A stretch of DNA of 64,000 nt from CAVQFB01 sp963711675 (GTDB lineage: Bacteria; Acidobacteriota; Terriglobia; Terriglobales; Acidobacteriaceae): assembly GCA_963711675.1 (NCBI GenBank), contig CAVQFB010000011.1:744001-808000 (forward strand), in the 5' to 3' direction. The position numbers and the translations under genes were made by a program. Below, in pieces: positions 46,111 through 54,580 of the stretch. The notes beneath the pieces are model-generated. The model was not told where the DNA came from. It worked only from the letters and a program-made list of their open reading frames with translations, and made no database searches. Every line of letters begins with the position of its first letter. The stretch's first letter is position 1.

Positions 46111-47502
46111 CTAATGGCGATTTGCGTTCGTCGTGCCAGGCCCCATTTTGGGTCCGGCAAGAACCGCACCTGTCACCAGTTCGTCATCATCCTTCAGGGA
46201 TCCGTTGAATAGCTCGGCCACTTCTGTCACGGTGTGGTCGGTTATACCGGATCGGATTCTTACCGGTTCCACAGTTTTGTCCGGACGTAGCTTCCAGAGG
46301 ACTGCCACATCCAGACGGGGAGCATCTGTCGGTGCGAGCCCGATCGTGTCACTCTGCTCCCCGGCAGTGCGGCGGTTAACTTGCTTTACCGTTCCGCCAA
46401 GTTCCTCGCTCTTGCTGACCGCCGCATGATTAGCCGCGGGTGGCCCCTGGCCTGCGCTCTCGATCCCAAACTTCTTATATAGAGCGCGTATTTCCTCCGC
46501 TTTCATGTCGGGCTTGTAGCGTAGGGCACTATTGGGAACTCGGAGTACGTCGGTTGCCGACGCCACCGGAATCGTGATGTAGGCCGTCATGCCAGGAAAC
46601 AGCTTCATTTCGGGATTATCGAAATCGATGATCGTGTTGTAGGTGACCACGTTCTGAACCGTGGTGGCATTCATTCGCACCTGAGATACCCGCCCACTGA
46701 AGTTTTCTCTGGGATATGCGTCGACCTTGAAAGTGACTCGCTGGTTTGGCCGGATCGCGCCTACGTCGGATTCGTCGGTGCTGGCATAAACCTGCATCTT
46801 GGTCAGGTCTTGAGCAATCGTAAAGAGCGTTGGTGCTTGTAACGAGGCTGCAACCGTCTGGCCAACGTCCACGTTCCGCGCAATAACAGTGCCATCGATG
46901 GGAGCGCGTATGGTGGTGTAGTCCAGGTTGGTCTGGGCTACCCGGACAGCGGCTTCCCGCTGATGCACTTGGGCTTCGGCTTGCTTCACAAGGGCATCGG
47001 CCGCAGACAAACCGGCCACCGCGGAATCGTAGTTGGACTTGGCTAAGTCGAGCTGCTGCGTGCTCATGACGCCCTGTGAAGTCAAGGTTTTGGCGCGTTC
47101 GTAGTCGGCCGAGGTCTGAATCTGCAATGCCAGTGCCTTCTGGAGATTTGCTTGGGCAGTGGCGACGCTGGCATGCGCGTTGGCCAGATCGGCTTTGGCC
47201 TGCAGCAACGATCCTTCGAAAAGTGAGGGATCGATCTGCGCGACAACTTGTCCCCTCTTTACGCGGGAATTGAAATCTGCGCGCAGACGAGAAACGGTCC
47301 CCGACACCTGGGAGCCGACCTGCACGGTGGTTACGGCGTTGATGGTGCCGGTGGCCTCTACCACCTGGCGAATGTCACCGCGGTCAACCTTAGCCGTGAA
47401 ATATTGCAGATTGTCTTTCCCCTTCAATCGAAATAAAGCAAAGGCAGCAACTGCCAGCACGATCAGAATCGCGATCATCCAGTGACGCGGAAGAATCTTC
47501 AT
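46111..47502 (-). CDS. MacA/HlyD-type periplasmic efflux adaptor
   Basis: 463 residues; ATG 47502 follows AAGGACATC. An N-terminal anchor (WMIAILIVLAVAAFALFRL), a biotinyl-lipoyl half (GTINAVTTVQVGSQVSGTVS), a long alpha-hairpin (ADLANAHASVATAQANLQKA) with YERAKTLTSQGVMSTQQLDL, then TTIRAPIDGTVIARNVDVGQ and beta-barrel/MP domains. It links the MacB-like pump to an outer-membrane channel, which is not encoded here. First gene of the efflux operon. Confidence 0.92.
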   Translation of the reverse strand: MKILPRHWMIAILIVLAVAAFALFRLKGKDNLQYFTAKVDRGDIRQVVEATGTINAVTTVQVGSQVSGTVSRLRADFNSRVKRGQVVAQIDPSLFEGSLLQAKADLANAHASVATAQANLQKALALQIQTSADYERAKTLTSQGVMSTQQLDLAKSNYDSAVAGLSAADALVKQAEAQVHQREAAVRVAQTNLDYTTIRAPIDGTVIARNVDVGQTVAASLQAPTLFTIAQDLTKMQVYASTDESDVGAIRPNQRVTFKVDAYPRENFSGRVSQVRMNATTVQNVVTYNTIIDFDNPEMKLFPGMTAYITIPVASATDVLRVPNSALRYKPDMKAEEIRALYKKFGIESAGQGPPAANHAAVSKSEELGGTVKQVNRRTAGEQSDTIGLAPTDAPRLDVAVLWKLRPDKTVEPVRIRSGITDHTVTEVAELFNGSLKDDDELVTGAVLAGPKMGPGTTNANRH

Positions 47503-47735
47503 ATGATGTCCTTGAACAACTCGGCCTTCCCAACAAGTTCGGTGCATGTTGAGTGCCGCGCAGGCGAGAAGTAGGGGGCGATTACAAGTCTTTACTCTCG
47601 GAATCCAATCAAGAACGGGAGATACTAACCGACAGATTACAAACTCGATAAGACCATCGGCAGTCCGGCGTTTGGGTTGTCAACTTTGACGCCAGCTTGA
47701 ACGAAAGACCAAACCGGCACCAGACGCCTTGTGAT
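47503..47735. other. Divergent intergenic region between efflux operon and rubrerythrin
   Basis: No gene seen. It shares a short stretch (GCATGTTGAGTGCCG, ~47542) with the region before copy 1 (GCATGTTGGGTGCCG, ~43120), so the two upstream regions may be related over more than the activator site. Confidence 0.4.
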
Positions 47736-47764
47736 GTCCGATGGTTCGGACGTTCCCTGTCCGA
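47736..47764 (+). promoter_or_regulatory. Upstream activator site, copy 2 (GTCCGA-N4-TCGGAC-N7-GTCCGA)
   Basis: Inverted repeat 47736-47741 / 47746-47751 with a third half-site at 47759-47764; spacing is identical to copy 1, as are the following TTC and TGAC blocks. It lies 112 bases before the -24/-12 element at 47848. Confidence 0.65.
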
Positions 47765-47847
47765 TTCTTCTGACATGCGTTGGACTGCGGCTCACATCTA
47801 TCCTGCTTTTGCGGTTTGTTCTGTGTAACTTGGCGAAAGCCGATGCT

Positions 47848-47862
47848 TGGCCCACGCCGTGC
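47848..47862 (+). promoter_or_regulatory. Sigma-54-type -24/-12 promoter candidate, copy 2
   Basis: TGGCCCACGCCGTGC: GG at 47849-47850, GC at 47861-47862, ten bases apart; TGGC matches the -24 consensus and GTGC is one base off the -12 consensus. The predicted start (~47874) is about 57 bases before the rubrerythrin ATG. Confidence 0.55.
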
Positions 47863-47930
47863 CCTTCTCTTCGGCGAGCGATCTCGTTGCAGGTCGCCAT
47901 TCGTTGAAACCGGAATGGAGAATACTGAAT

Positions 47931-48545
47931 ATGAAGAAGTTCGCTTTTAGTGTGCTCGCTCTCACCCTCGCCTTGATTGCCCTGCCAAACGGGGCCATCG
48001 CCGCGACTAACACACTCGATAACTTGCAAGCCGGATTCAACGGGGAAAGCAATGCCCATTCCCGCTACCTCGCGTTCGCAGAAAAAGCCGACCAGGAAGG
48101 GTACGGTGAAGTTGCGAGTCTGTTCCGGGCTGCAGCCAAGGCGGAGGAAGTTCACGCCGCTAACCACGCCGCCGTGATCAAGAAACTGGGCGGCACCCCC
48201 CAGGCAAAGCTGGAGACTCCGGTCGTCAAGTCGACCAAGGAAAACCTCGAGGCAGCCATCAAGGGAGAGTCGTACGAGCGCGACACGATGTATCCGGAAT
48301 TCCTCAAGCAGGCTCGCGCCGAGGGGAACAGAGACGCTGTCCAGACCTTCAACTACGCAAAGACGGCGGAGGCCGAACACGCCAAGCTGTATTCCGAAGC
48401 CTTGAACAATCTCCCCAAACTGAAAGGGTCTAAAGCGAAGGACTATTTCGTGTGCATGGTGTGTGGCTACACGACGTCCAAAGTGGATTTTGCAAAGTGT
48501 CCGTCGTGTTTCACTCACAAGGACAAGTACGAGAAGGTCAGCTAG
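47931..48545 (+). CDS. Rubrerythrin with signal peptide
   Basis: 204 residues; ATG 47931 after GGAG. A cleavable-type signal (FAFSVLALTLALIALPNGAIA) precedes a ferritin-like di-iron domain: NLQAGFNGESNAHSRYLAFA, AKAEEVHAANHAAV, IKGESYERDTMYPEF, AKTAEAEHAKLYSEA (ExxH pairs). The C-terminus has a rubredoxin-like site (VCMVCGY ... CPSC). Rubrerythrins reduce peroxide using iron; they are usually cytoplasmic, so export is unusual. Preceded by a sigma-54-type promoter and followed by a DUF2231 membrane protein. Confidence 0.9.
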   Translation: MKKFAFSVLALTLALIALPNGAIAATNTLDNLQAGFNGESNAHSRYLAFAEKADQEGYGEVASLFRAAAKAEEVHAANHAAVIKKLGGTPQAKLETPVVKSTKENLEAAIKGESYERDTMYPEFLKQARAEGNRDAVQTFNYAKTAEAEHAKLYSEALNNLPKLKGSKAKDYFVCMVCGYTTSKVDFAKCPSCFTHKDKYEKVS

Positions 48546-48594
48546 CAACCGGGCCGTCGAGAGGCGTCCCGATTCTTCGGACTAAGGAGTTTCT

Positions 48595-49143
48595 ATGCTT
48601 CAATTTCCGGTGATTCCGAGTTGGGATGCCTTGCACCCCTTGATCATTCACTTTCCGATCGCTCTCTTGCTAATTGCCCCGATCTTCATAGTCGTTGGTG
48701 CTGTGCTAGCGCCCGCCAAGGGCCGTCCTTACCTGGTTGCCGCGATGGTCTTGCTGTTGGTAGGAACAGCGTCAGTCTTCGTGGCGGTCGGGACAGGGGA
48801 GGCTGCAGGTAAGCTCGCCGAACGGGCCCCGGGGATGGAGCAAATCCTCGAAACCCACGAATCCCTTGCCGAGCGCACACAAGCCGTTTTCAGTGTTCTG
48901 ACGGTGATATTCCTTGTGCTGTTGGCGGTGCCATGGTTGCTGAAAAGGGCAGACACTCGCTTGACGACAACTATTCTCCCGCTGGCTTTCCTGGTCCTGT
49001 ACAGCGCAGGCGCTTTGCTGCTGGTCAATACCGCCCACAACGGAGGCAGGCTCGTGCACGAATTCGGCGTACGGGCGATGGTAGCTTCATCTCCGACAGA
49101 CGCCAACGCTACGCTTCCGACGGAGACACAGGATAGGGACTAA
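48595..49143 (+). CDS. DUF2231 membrane protein
   Basis: 182 residues, four or more helices. The opening WDALHPLIIHFPIALLLIAP is the DUF2231 hallmark with its conserved HP and H residues, which suggest heme or quinone interaction (inference). Further helices are VAAMVLLLVGTASVFVAVGT, FSVLTVIFLVLLAVPWLL and LPLAFLVLYSAGALLLVNTA. AAGGAG precedes the ATG. It lies 50 bases after the rubrerythrin and 6 before the sortase gene. Confidence 0.87.
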   Translation: MLQFPVIPSWDALHPLIIHFPIALLLIAPIFIVVGAVLAPAKGRPYLVAAMVLLLVGTASVFVAVGTGEAAGKLAERAPGMEQILETHESLAERTQAVFSVLTVIFLVLLAVPWLLKRADTRLTTTILPLAFLVLYSAGALLLVNTAHNGGRLVHEFGVRAMVASSPTDANATLPTETQDRD

Positions 49144-49148
49144 GCCTA

Positions 49149-49833
49149 ATGAAGGCTGACTCAAAAGCGCTTCGAATCCTCGAAGGCGGACTGCTTTTTT
49201 TGGGTTTGCTGCTGCTGGCTACATTCGCATTCGCACACATTCACAGGTTCATCATGTCCCGAGCAGAGGTGGCGAAATTTGAAGTCATGCAGCTTGAGTC
49301 CACCAACAAGGAAGGCGCCGCGGGAATAGAAGCGATCGACGGCGCTAACGACGACACTGACCTTCATCCGGCGCCGAACACTGAATACTCGCTCTGGTCA
49401 ATTCAGCGTACTAAGTTGTATCAGGCGAGTCTTCGTAAGCCTGTTGAATCGCTTGCTGTTTTGACGGATTCCCGCGTTGCATTTGGAGGTTCCGGTATTG
49501 GAGGGCACTGATGAGGTCACTTTGAACCGCGGGGTTGGGCGAATAGCCGGCACTTCACTTCCAGGACAGGGCGGCAATATCGGCATCGCCGGACACCGGG
49601 ACGGGTTCTTTCGCAGATTGAAAGACATCAGGACCGGAGACGCGATTGAGTTGGTCAGAATGTCTGGAACAGATGTTTTCGTCGTGGACCAGATCCGAAT
49701 TACCAGCCCAGCCGAGGTTAGCGTCTTGCGGCCAAGAACGAAGCATTCGCTCACGTTGGTGACATGCTACCCGTTTTATTTCGTTGGGCCGGCTCCACGT
49801 CGCTTCATAGTCCAAGCTTCTTTGAAGGAATAA
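49149..49833 (+). CDS. Class D-type sortase, frameshifted
   Basis: About 227-residue membrane-anchored transpeptidase after correction. N-terminal anchor (LEGGLLFLGLLLLATFAFAH), linker with YSLWSIQRTKLYQASL, then LAVLT. The frame must shift near 49466 (GG, one G too many) to continue IPALHLEVPVLEGTDEV. The sortase core then shows the catalytic histidine in NIGIAGHRDGFFR, cysteine in HSLTLVTCYPF and arginine in GPAPRRFIVQ. It should cleave LPxT-type signals and transfer the protein to an amine. The next gene encodes a protein ending in such a signal. Confidence 0.85.
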
Positions 49834-49887
49834 GCCTTCGACATGACTCGACAAATCCAAATTCACACTTAATAGAAGGAGATCACC

Positions 49888-50691
49888 ATGAGGCAATCCA
49901 ATCGCACAACGATCGGCTTGGGATTGGTCATTTTGGCATTTCTTTGCGCCATGACCTTGAGTACCGCTGCCCAGGACGTAACGCACCCATCAACCACCAA
50001 AACAATAGAACCGACGACGCACGAGGTTCAAACGACTCATGTCCAGAATGCGGAAGTCATCCACGTTTCTGGTCATGAGGTTGTTGTAGAACTCGAGAAC
50101 GGCAAATTTGAGCTCTTGAATCTGGCTGACGACGTCACATTCCAAGTTAATGGCCGGGACCTAACGGTTCATGAACTGACGCCCGGGACGAAGCTGTCCC
50201 AGGAGATTCATACAGTTACTGAACCGCAAGAGGTGACAACCCTGAGAACAGTGAACGGAAAGGTGTGGTTTGTCAACCCACCCCACTACGTGGTCTTGTC
50301 TTTTCCCAACGGTGAGCACAAAGCGTATACGGTCCCAGACGACAAGATCGCCTTCCACATAGATGGTCAAGACAAGACGGTATTCGATCTAAAGAAGGGA
50401 ATGGATATTTCAGCAACGGTGTTAACTGTTGCGCCGATGCAATCTGTCAGCACGCACACGGTTGTGACCGGCCAAGCGCCTCCACGGCCGAATGTGGCGT
50501 TCGAAGGGCCGATGCTCATCGAACGGGCAAGGGAGGCCCCGGCTTTAACGGCCACCCTGGAGGAGCCAGCGGCGCAAGAACTCCCCAAGACCGCCAGCCT
50601 CGTACCATTGGCTGGAATGCTAGGCTTCTTGTCACTGGCTCTGGGCACAGGTCTGAGAATTATCCGCAAGAATACTCGCGACGAGCGATGA
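49888..50691 (+). CDS. Exported protein with LPKTA sorting signal (probable sortase substrate)
   Basis: 267 residues; AGAAGGAGA precedes ATG 49888. A signal peptide (LGLVILAFLCAMTLSTAAQ) is followed by two beta-rich repeats (GHEVVVELENGKFELLNLAD and YVVLSFPNGEHKAYTVPDD, each followed by F-x-V/I-x-G-x-D). A proline/alanine linker precedes a three-part C-terminal sorting signal: LPKTA, a helix (LVPLAGMLGFLSLALGTGL) and a basic tail (RIIRKNTRDER). It lies 54 bases after the sortase. The mature surface function is unknown. Confidence 0.85.
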   Translation: MRQSNRTTIGLGLVILAFLCAMTLSTAAQDVTHPSTTKTIEPTTHEVQTTHVQNAEVIHVSGHEVVVELENGKFELLNLADDVTFQVNGRDLTVHELTPGTKLSQEIHTVTEPQEVTTLRTVNGKVWFVNPPHYVVLSFPNGEHKAYTVPDDKIAFHIDGQDKTVFDLKKGMDISATVLTVAPMQSVSTHTVVTGQAPPRPNVAFEGPMLIERAREAPALTATLEEPAAQELPKTASLVPLAGMLGFLSLALGTGLRIIRKNTRDER

Positions 50692-50756
50692 GGATATGAC
50701 ATGGCGGCCAGGCTTGCAAAGCTGACCGCCGCTTCTGCAACCAGAATCTTGTTCTC

Positions 50757-50785
50757 TTGACTTGGCTAACCGGGAGTACTCTAAT
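50757..50785 (+). promoter_or_regulatory. Sigma-70 promoter for the kinase-regulator pair
   Basis: TTGACT (50757-50762), 17-base spacer, TCTAAT (50780-50785): five of six matches in each box. The start of transcription would fall at about 50791-50793, on the GTG start of the kinase itself, implying a leaderless message, or else a slightly later start codon (ATG 50827). Confidence 0.5.
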
Positions 50786-50790
50786 CGAAA

Positions 50791-52122
50791 GTGGCACAAG
50801 ACAGACCAGAATCGCGAATCGTCGCTATGCTGGCACGCTTCGACGAGTCGTTTCGCCAGCAGGAGATGATTTTTGCAACTCTGAACCTCTTTGTTCTGGC
50901 TGCCCTACTGCTTCTCCACTCATTGTTTTCTTCCCTACTAGGCGAACCCTCGCCCGTCTTGCTGGTCACACTGGGGGCTGCCTTTCTGTTCAAGATGCTG
51001 GAATTGCTTTGGCTCTGGGGACGCTCGCGGCCGCTGAGCAGAAACCTACAGGGGGTCGTCGTCTGGGCTTCGATTTCTCTGAATATTGGTTTAAGCCTTC
51101 TCTTAACATTCCTCACCAATCGGGAAGACAGTCCATACTTTGTTCTCCTCGCCTTGCCTGTCTTGCAGGCAGCTTACCGCTTCAGCCTTCCCGCCTGCAT
51201 CGTCGTGATTGCAGTGGCGGATTCCCTGACCTTCTTCTGGGTCTCGCATTTTGCGACGTTTCATCCGCCAGTCCAAGCCAGCGAGTACTTTGAAGCAGGT
51301 GTCATTTCCGTTGTGTACGCAATCGTGGGACCGTTGGTTTGGCTGCTCGTCAATCAGCTTCGAAGCGATCAAAGGAAGCTAGCCGATAACCTCGCCGAAC
51401 TGGAGCGCACGCGTGAGCGACTAGTGGTCGAAGAGAAACTCGCCGTTGTGGGCCGTCTCTCGAGTGCAGTGGCCCACGAAATTCGCAATCCAGTTTCCAT
51501 CATTGCCAGTTCACTGGTCACCGCCGACCGCCCTGATGTCGGGGAACAACAACGACGAGAGATGCACGCCATCGCGCGTAGCGAGGCCGCTCGGCTGGAA
51601 AAATTGACCAGTGACTTCCTGTCTTATGCACGTCCGAGTCGGCCGAAGCGAACTCTGGCGCCAATGGCAGAAGTGTTGGGCTATGTCGCAGAGATTGCCA
51701 ATGTGCATGCTTCGAAAAAAGACATCAGGGTCTCGGTCGAGAGCCGCGAGGACTCGCGGGCAAACGTTGATCGTGAGCAGATACAGCGGGCTCTCCTGAA
51801 CCTGCTGCTCAACGCGATCGATGCCACGCCTGTTGGAGGGCAGGTTGCGGTCCGCAGTCGCCGTCCATCGGCCCAAAGCGTGGAACTCCAGGTCGAAAAT
51901 TCGGGTGAGCCGATTTCGGAAGAAGTGCTGTCCAGAATCTTTGAACCTTTCTATACGACCAAACTGCACGGAACAGGTCTCGGACTGGCGATTTCGAGAA
52001 ACATCGCGAGAGTTCAAGGCGGCGACCTGGTCGTGGCCCGGAATGAACCCGGGCACGTGTGTTTCGCAATGACGGTTTCTGACGGAGAGCCGGTCGGCTC
52101 TGGAGCAATCAACCATGGGTAG
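50791..52122 (+). CDS. Membrane sensor histidine kinase, NtrB/ZraS-like
   Basis: 443 residues. Six hydrophobic segments fill residues ~25-190 (LNLFVLAALLLLHSLFSSLL; ISLNIGLSLLLTFL; VISVVYAIVGPLVWLLV), with no large periplasmic loop. A coiled coil leads to the H-box (SSAVAHEIRNPVSIIAS, phosphorylated His), then N-box NLLLNAIDATP, and G-boxes ending in LHGTGLGLAISRNIARVQGG. GTG 50791 lies on a predicted promoter start. It overlaps the regulator by eight bases, so they form a couple. The signal is unknown; the membrane-embedded sensor suggests a membrane or redox stimulus (inference). Confidence 0.92.
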   Translation: MAQDRPESRIVAMLARFDESFRQQEMIFATLNLFVLAALLLLHSLFSSLLGEPSPVLLVTLGAAFLFKMLELLWLWGRSRPLSRNLQGVVVWASISLNIGLSLLLTFLTNREDSPYFVLLALPVLQAAYRFSLPACIVVIAVADSLTFFWVSHFATFHPPVQASEYFEAGVISVVYAIVGPLVWLLVNQLRSDQRKLADNLAELERTRERLVVEEKLAVVGRLSSAVAHEIRNPVSIIASSLVTADRPDVGEQQRREMHAIARSEAARLEKLTSDFLSYARPSRPKRTLAPMAEVLGYVAEIANVHASKKDIRVSVESREDSRANVDREQIQRALLNLLLNAIDATPVGGQVAVRSRRPSAQSVELQVENSGEPISEEVLSRIFEPFYTTKLHGTGLGLAISRNIARVQGGDLVVARNEPGHVCFAMTVSDGEPVGSGAINHG

Positions 52123-53516
52123 ATTATTGATTGTGGATGACGAGCCTAACTTGCGCCGTGTCCTAAGCTCAGAGCTTCACCTCGACGGTCATACGGTCGA
52201 CGAGGCGGACGGCGTTATAGCCGCTGTGCCTTTTTTGACGGAGCGTGAATACGACGCGGTCATCACAGACCAGAAAATGCCGGATGGAGATGGACTGAGA
52301 GTTCTATCGGTCGCTCAAGAGAACGATCCGTCGCTGCCAGTAATTTTCCTCACCGCGGTCCCTACGATTGAGCTTGCTGTAGAGAGCATGCGGAAGGGGG
52401 CCTTTGATTTCATCACAAAGCCATTTAATCCTGAAGTTGTCAGAGCAACCGTGCGGCGCGCCTGTGAGCGCACGAGTCTGCTCCGCGAGAATCTACTCCT
52501 CAAATCCACGGTGGGGAATCTCCTCGGGAGCGACACCATCTTCGGGAACAGCGCCGAAATCAAGGAAGTGCGCGAGCAGATCGCCCGCGTTGCCCCCACG
52601 GATGCAACTGTCTTGATCGTTGGCGAAACTGGAACGGGCAAGGAACTGGTGGCCAGGGCAATTCATCGGAACAGCAGTCAGGGCCAAGAAACCTTTGATT
52701 GCAGTGAACTGTGCGGCTTTCACTGAAACTCTCTTGGAGAGCGAACTTTTTGGACATGAACGAGGAGCCTTTACTGGAGCGGATCGAGCCCGCCAGGGTC
52801 TGTTTGAAGCCGCGCATGGGGGAACCCTTTTTCTGGACGAAGCCGGCGAAATGTCGGCAGCCGCTCAGGCCAAATTGCTCCGCGTCCTAGTCGATGGCCA
52901 AGTGCTGCGGGTGGGGTCCACGCAGGCCCGCACCGTCGATGTACGGGTCCTGGTTGCAACCCACCGCAACCTTGAGGAACGAGTGCAGCAGGGACTCTTT
53001 CGGCAGGATCTTTACTATCGGCTGGCGGTTGTTCCGATTCGCATTCCCCCGCTCCGCGAACGCAAAGAGGACATTCCCGGCCTCTGCGAGATCCTGTCAG
53101 CTCAGATTGCGAAAGACTTGAAGGTCCGGCCCAAGCGCTTGAGCCCGGGAGCTCTGCAGAAGATCGCGAACTACACATTTCCAGGGAATATACGGGAGTT
53201 GCGGAACCTTTTGGAGCGGGCGCACATCTTGGGGCACCGTGAGGAAATTGCCGCTGAAGAACTTCCCGTAGACGATCGAGGCTACGCAGCACCTGCACCC
53301 CAGAAAATGGAGATGCGCGATTGGCTCCGAACCTTGCCGGCCAGCGTCGACCTTCGCGAACTGCTCACCGCCTTTGAAAAAAGTCTGATTGAGCGCGCAT
53401 TGGAACAGGCTAACGGCGTGCAGGCCGAAGCAGCCCGGATGCTGGGACTCTCTCGCAGCGATATAGGATACAAAGTCGCAAAATTTGCGTTAGGGCGACC
53501 AGTGGATACCACCTAG
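52115..53516 (+). CDS. Sigma-54-dependent response regulator (NtrC family), frameshifted
   Basis: About 466 residues after correction. Receiver domain (LIVDDEPNLRR; phospho-Asp in VITDQKMPDGDG; FLTAVPTIELAVESM), then an AAA+ domain: Walker A VGETGTGKELVARAIH, the sigma-54 loop ERGAFTGAD, Walker B GGTLFLDEAGEMS, and R-finger region RQDLYYRLAVVPIRIPPLRE. It ends in a Fis-type HTH (GVQAEAARMLGLSRSDIGYK). The frame breaks near 52679 (RNSS, then RAKKPLIAVNCAAFTE one base later), as if one C were extra. The GAFTGA loop means it activates sigma-54 promoters; candidate targets are at 43386 and 47848. Confidence 0.9.
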
Positions 53517-53741
53517 CGAAGAGGCTTTACCCGCGTTTTCCGGCGGGTGGCCCTCGATAAGAGCGAAGGCGTTGTCAAGGCGTAGTTGTCCTGGGCGGTG
53601 CGTAAGCGCCGCCAGTTTTGCCGGAGAGGTTGAGGACCAAGACTCAGGAAATCTCGCGCGAATCACTCTGCGGTGAACTTAAGTTCCACCAACTATCGAT
53701 TCGGCCCAACCATCGGCATGATTCTTCTATGCGAACATGCC

Positions 53742-53798
53742 GTCTCTACGAATGTACCGAGAATCGCTGAACAAACTGAAGCAGCAAAGGCAGCGTAA
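53742..53798 (+). pseudogene. C-terminal remnant of a second tyrosine integrase
   Basis: The last codons read TNVPRIAEQTEAAKAA then TAA, closely matching the end of the integrase at 61915 (PNVPKISEKTVAAEAA, TAA). It lies 20 bases before the left 52-bp repeat, exactly as the full integrase lies before the right one. It is the scar of an earlier or neighbouring island at the same site. Confidence 0.65.
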
Positions 53799-53818
53799 CC
53801 AATTGAAGGAACGAGAGA

Positions 53819-53870
<52 letters not shown>

Positions 53871-54220
53871 TGTGAAACTCAAAATTCCAAGTGCTTCATT
53901 TGGTGTCGCTTAGGAACCAAAAAATCAGTCTTTCTCTCCTCTCAAGCGTACCCCAGTTGTACCGAAACTCCGCACAGAAAACGGGCTTCCCCTCGCGCCT
54001 TAGGTGCGAATGGTTGCGGGGGCTTGCAGTGTTCCGAAGCCGCCCTGCTTGCCGTTCCGCTACATCTTGCTCGTCAAGCGCCGTATCCCGCTGATTTCAG
54101 TGCCTCCCATCGCTGGAGGCGGGTTTCAACCCCCAATGCTCGGACTCTAACGATCTCAGGAGAAGGATTGTCAATCTTGGCGAAACCTGCATAGGCATCG
54201 AGTGTTCAAGCAAGCCGCTT
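53871..54220. other. Left end of island, no gene seen
   Basis: About 350 bases without a convincing gene. A short TPVVPKLRTENG-like reading at ~53950 faintly recalls the integrase tail but is too short to call. Confidence 0.4.
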
Positions 54221-54454
54221 CTATCGTCCCGACACCTCTAGCGTGTGCTCCCTGCCATCCAATCCCTCGACGCGGACAGACACGGTGCCGCCGCGTGAAA
54301 GGTGCTCGAAGAGGTCCGTAACGACCTGTTGCGCTGCTTCCTCCGGCGTCGCGTTCCACGCATGGGCAGCCCAGAGAAGTTGCGCGGTTAACACCGTGCT
54401 CCTCTGCTTGACAGCTTCGGACTGGGCGGATTTCTGCTCTGCTCGCTCTGCCAC
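54221..54454 (-). CDS. Small hypothetical protein
   Basis: 77 residues from GTG 54454, with GGAG upstream. A charged N-terminal half (AERAEQKSAQSEAVKQRSTV) is followed by a helical part and a short beta end (TVSVRVEGLDGREHTLEV). No family recognised. It lies inside the island, divergent from the truncated pump. Confidence 0.5.
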   Translation of the reverse strand: MAERAEQKSAQSEAVKQRSTVLTAQLLWAAHAWNATPEEAAQQVVTDLFEHLSRGGTVSVRVEGLDGREHTLEVSGR

Positions 54455-54580
54455 GATGTTCTCCAGTCACTGAATTTCGTTACGCTGACTTCAACAATGG
54501 GATTGATAGCGGATATTTTCGCGCCACATCGCTGGCATGAGGTCCGTGCATTCCGTGCCACTGAGAGAACGACTCTTTAG

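Noticed and set aside
48566..48582. Third possible copy of the GTCC...TCGGAC activator motif before the DUF2231 gene
   Set aside because: One base longer between arms, no third half-site, and only 13 bases from the ATG with no -24/-12 element.
53940..53990. Possible third integrase-tail remnant (PVVPKLRTENG)
   Set aside because: Match is only a few residues and lacks the conserved end.
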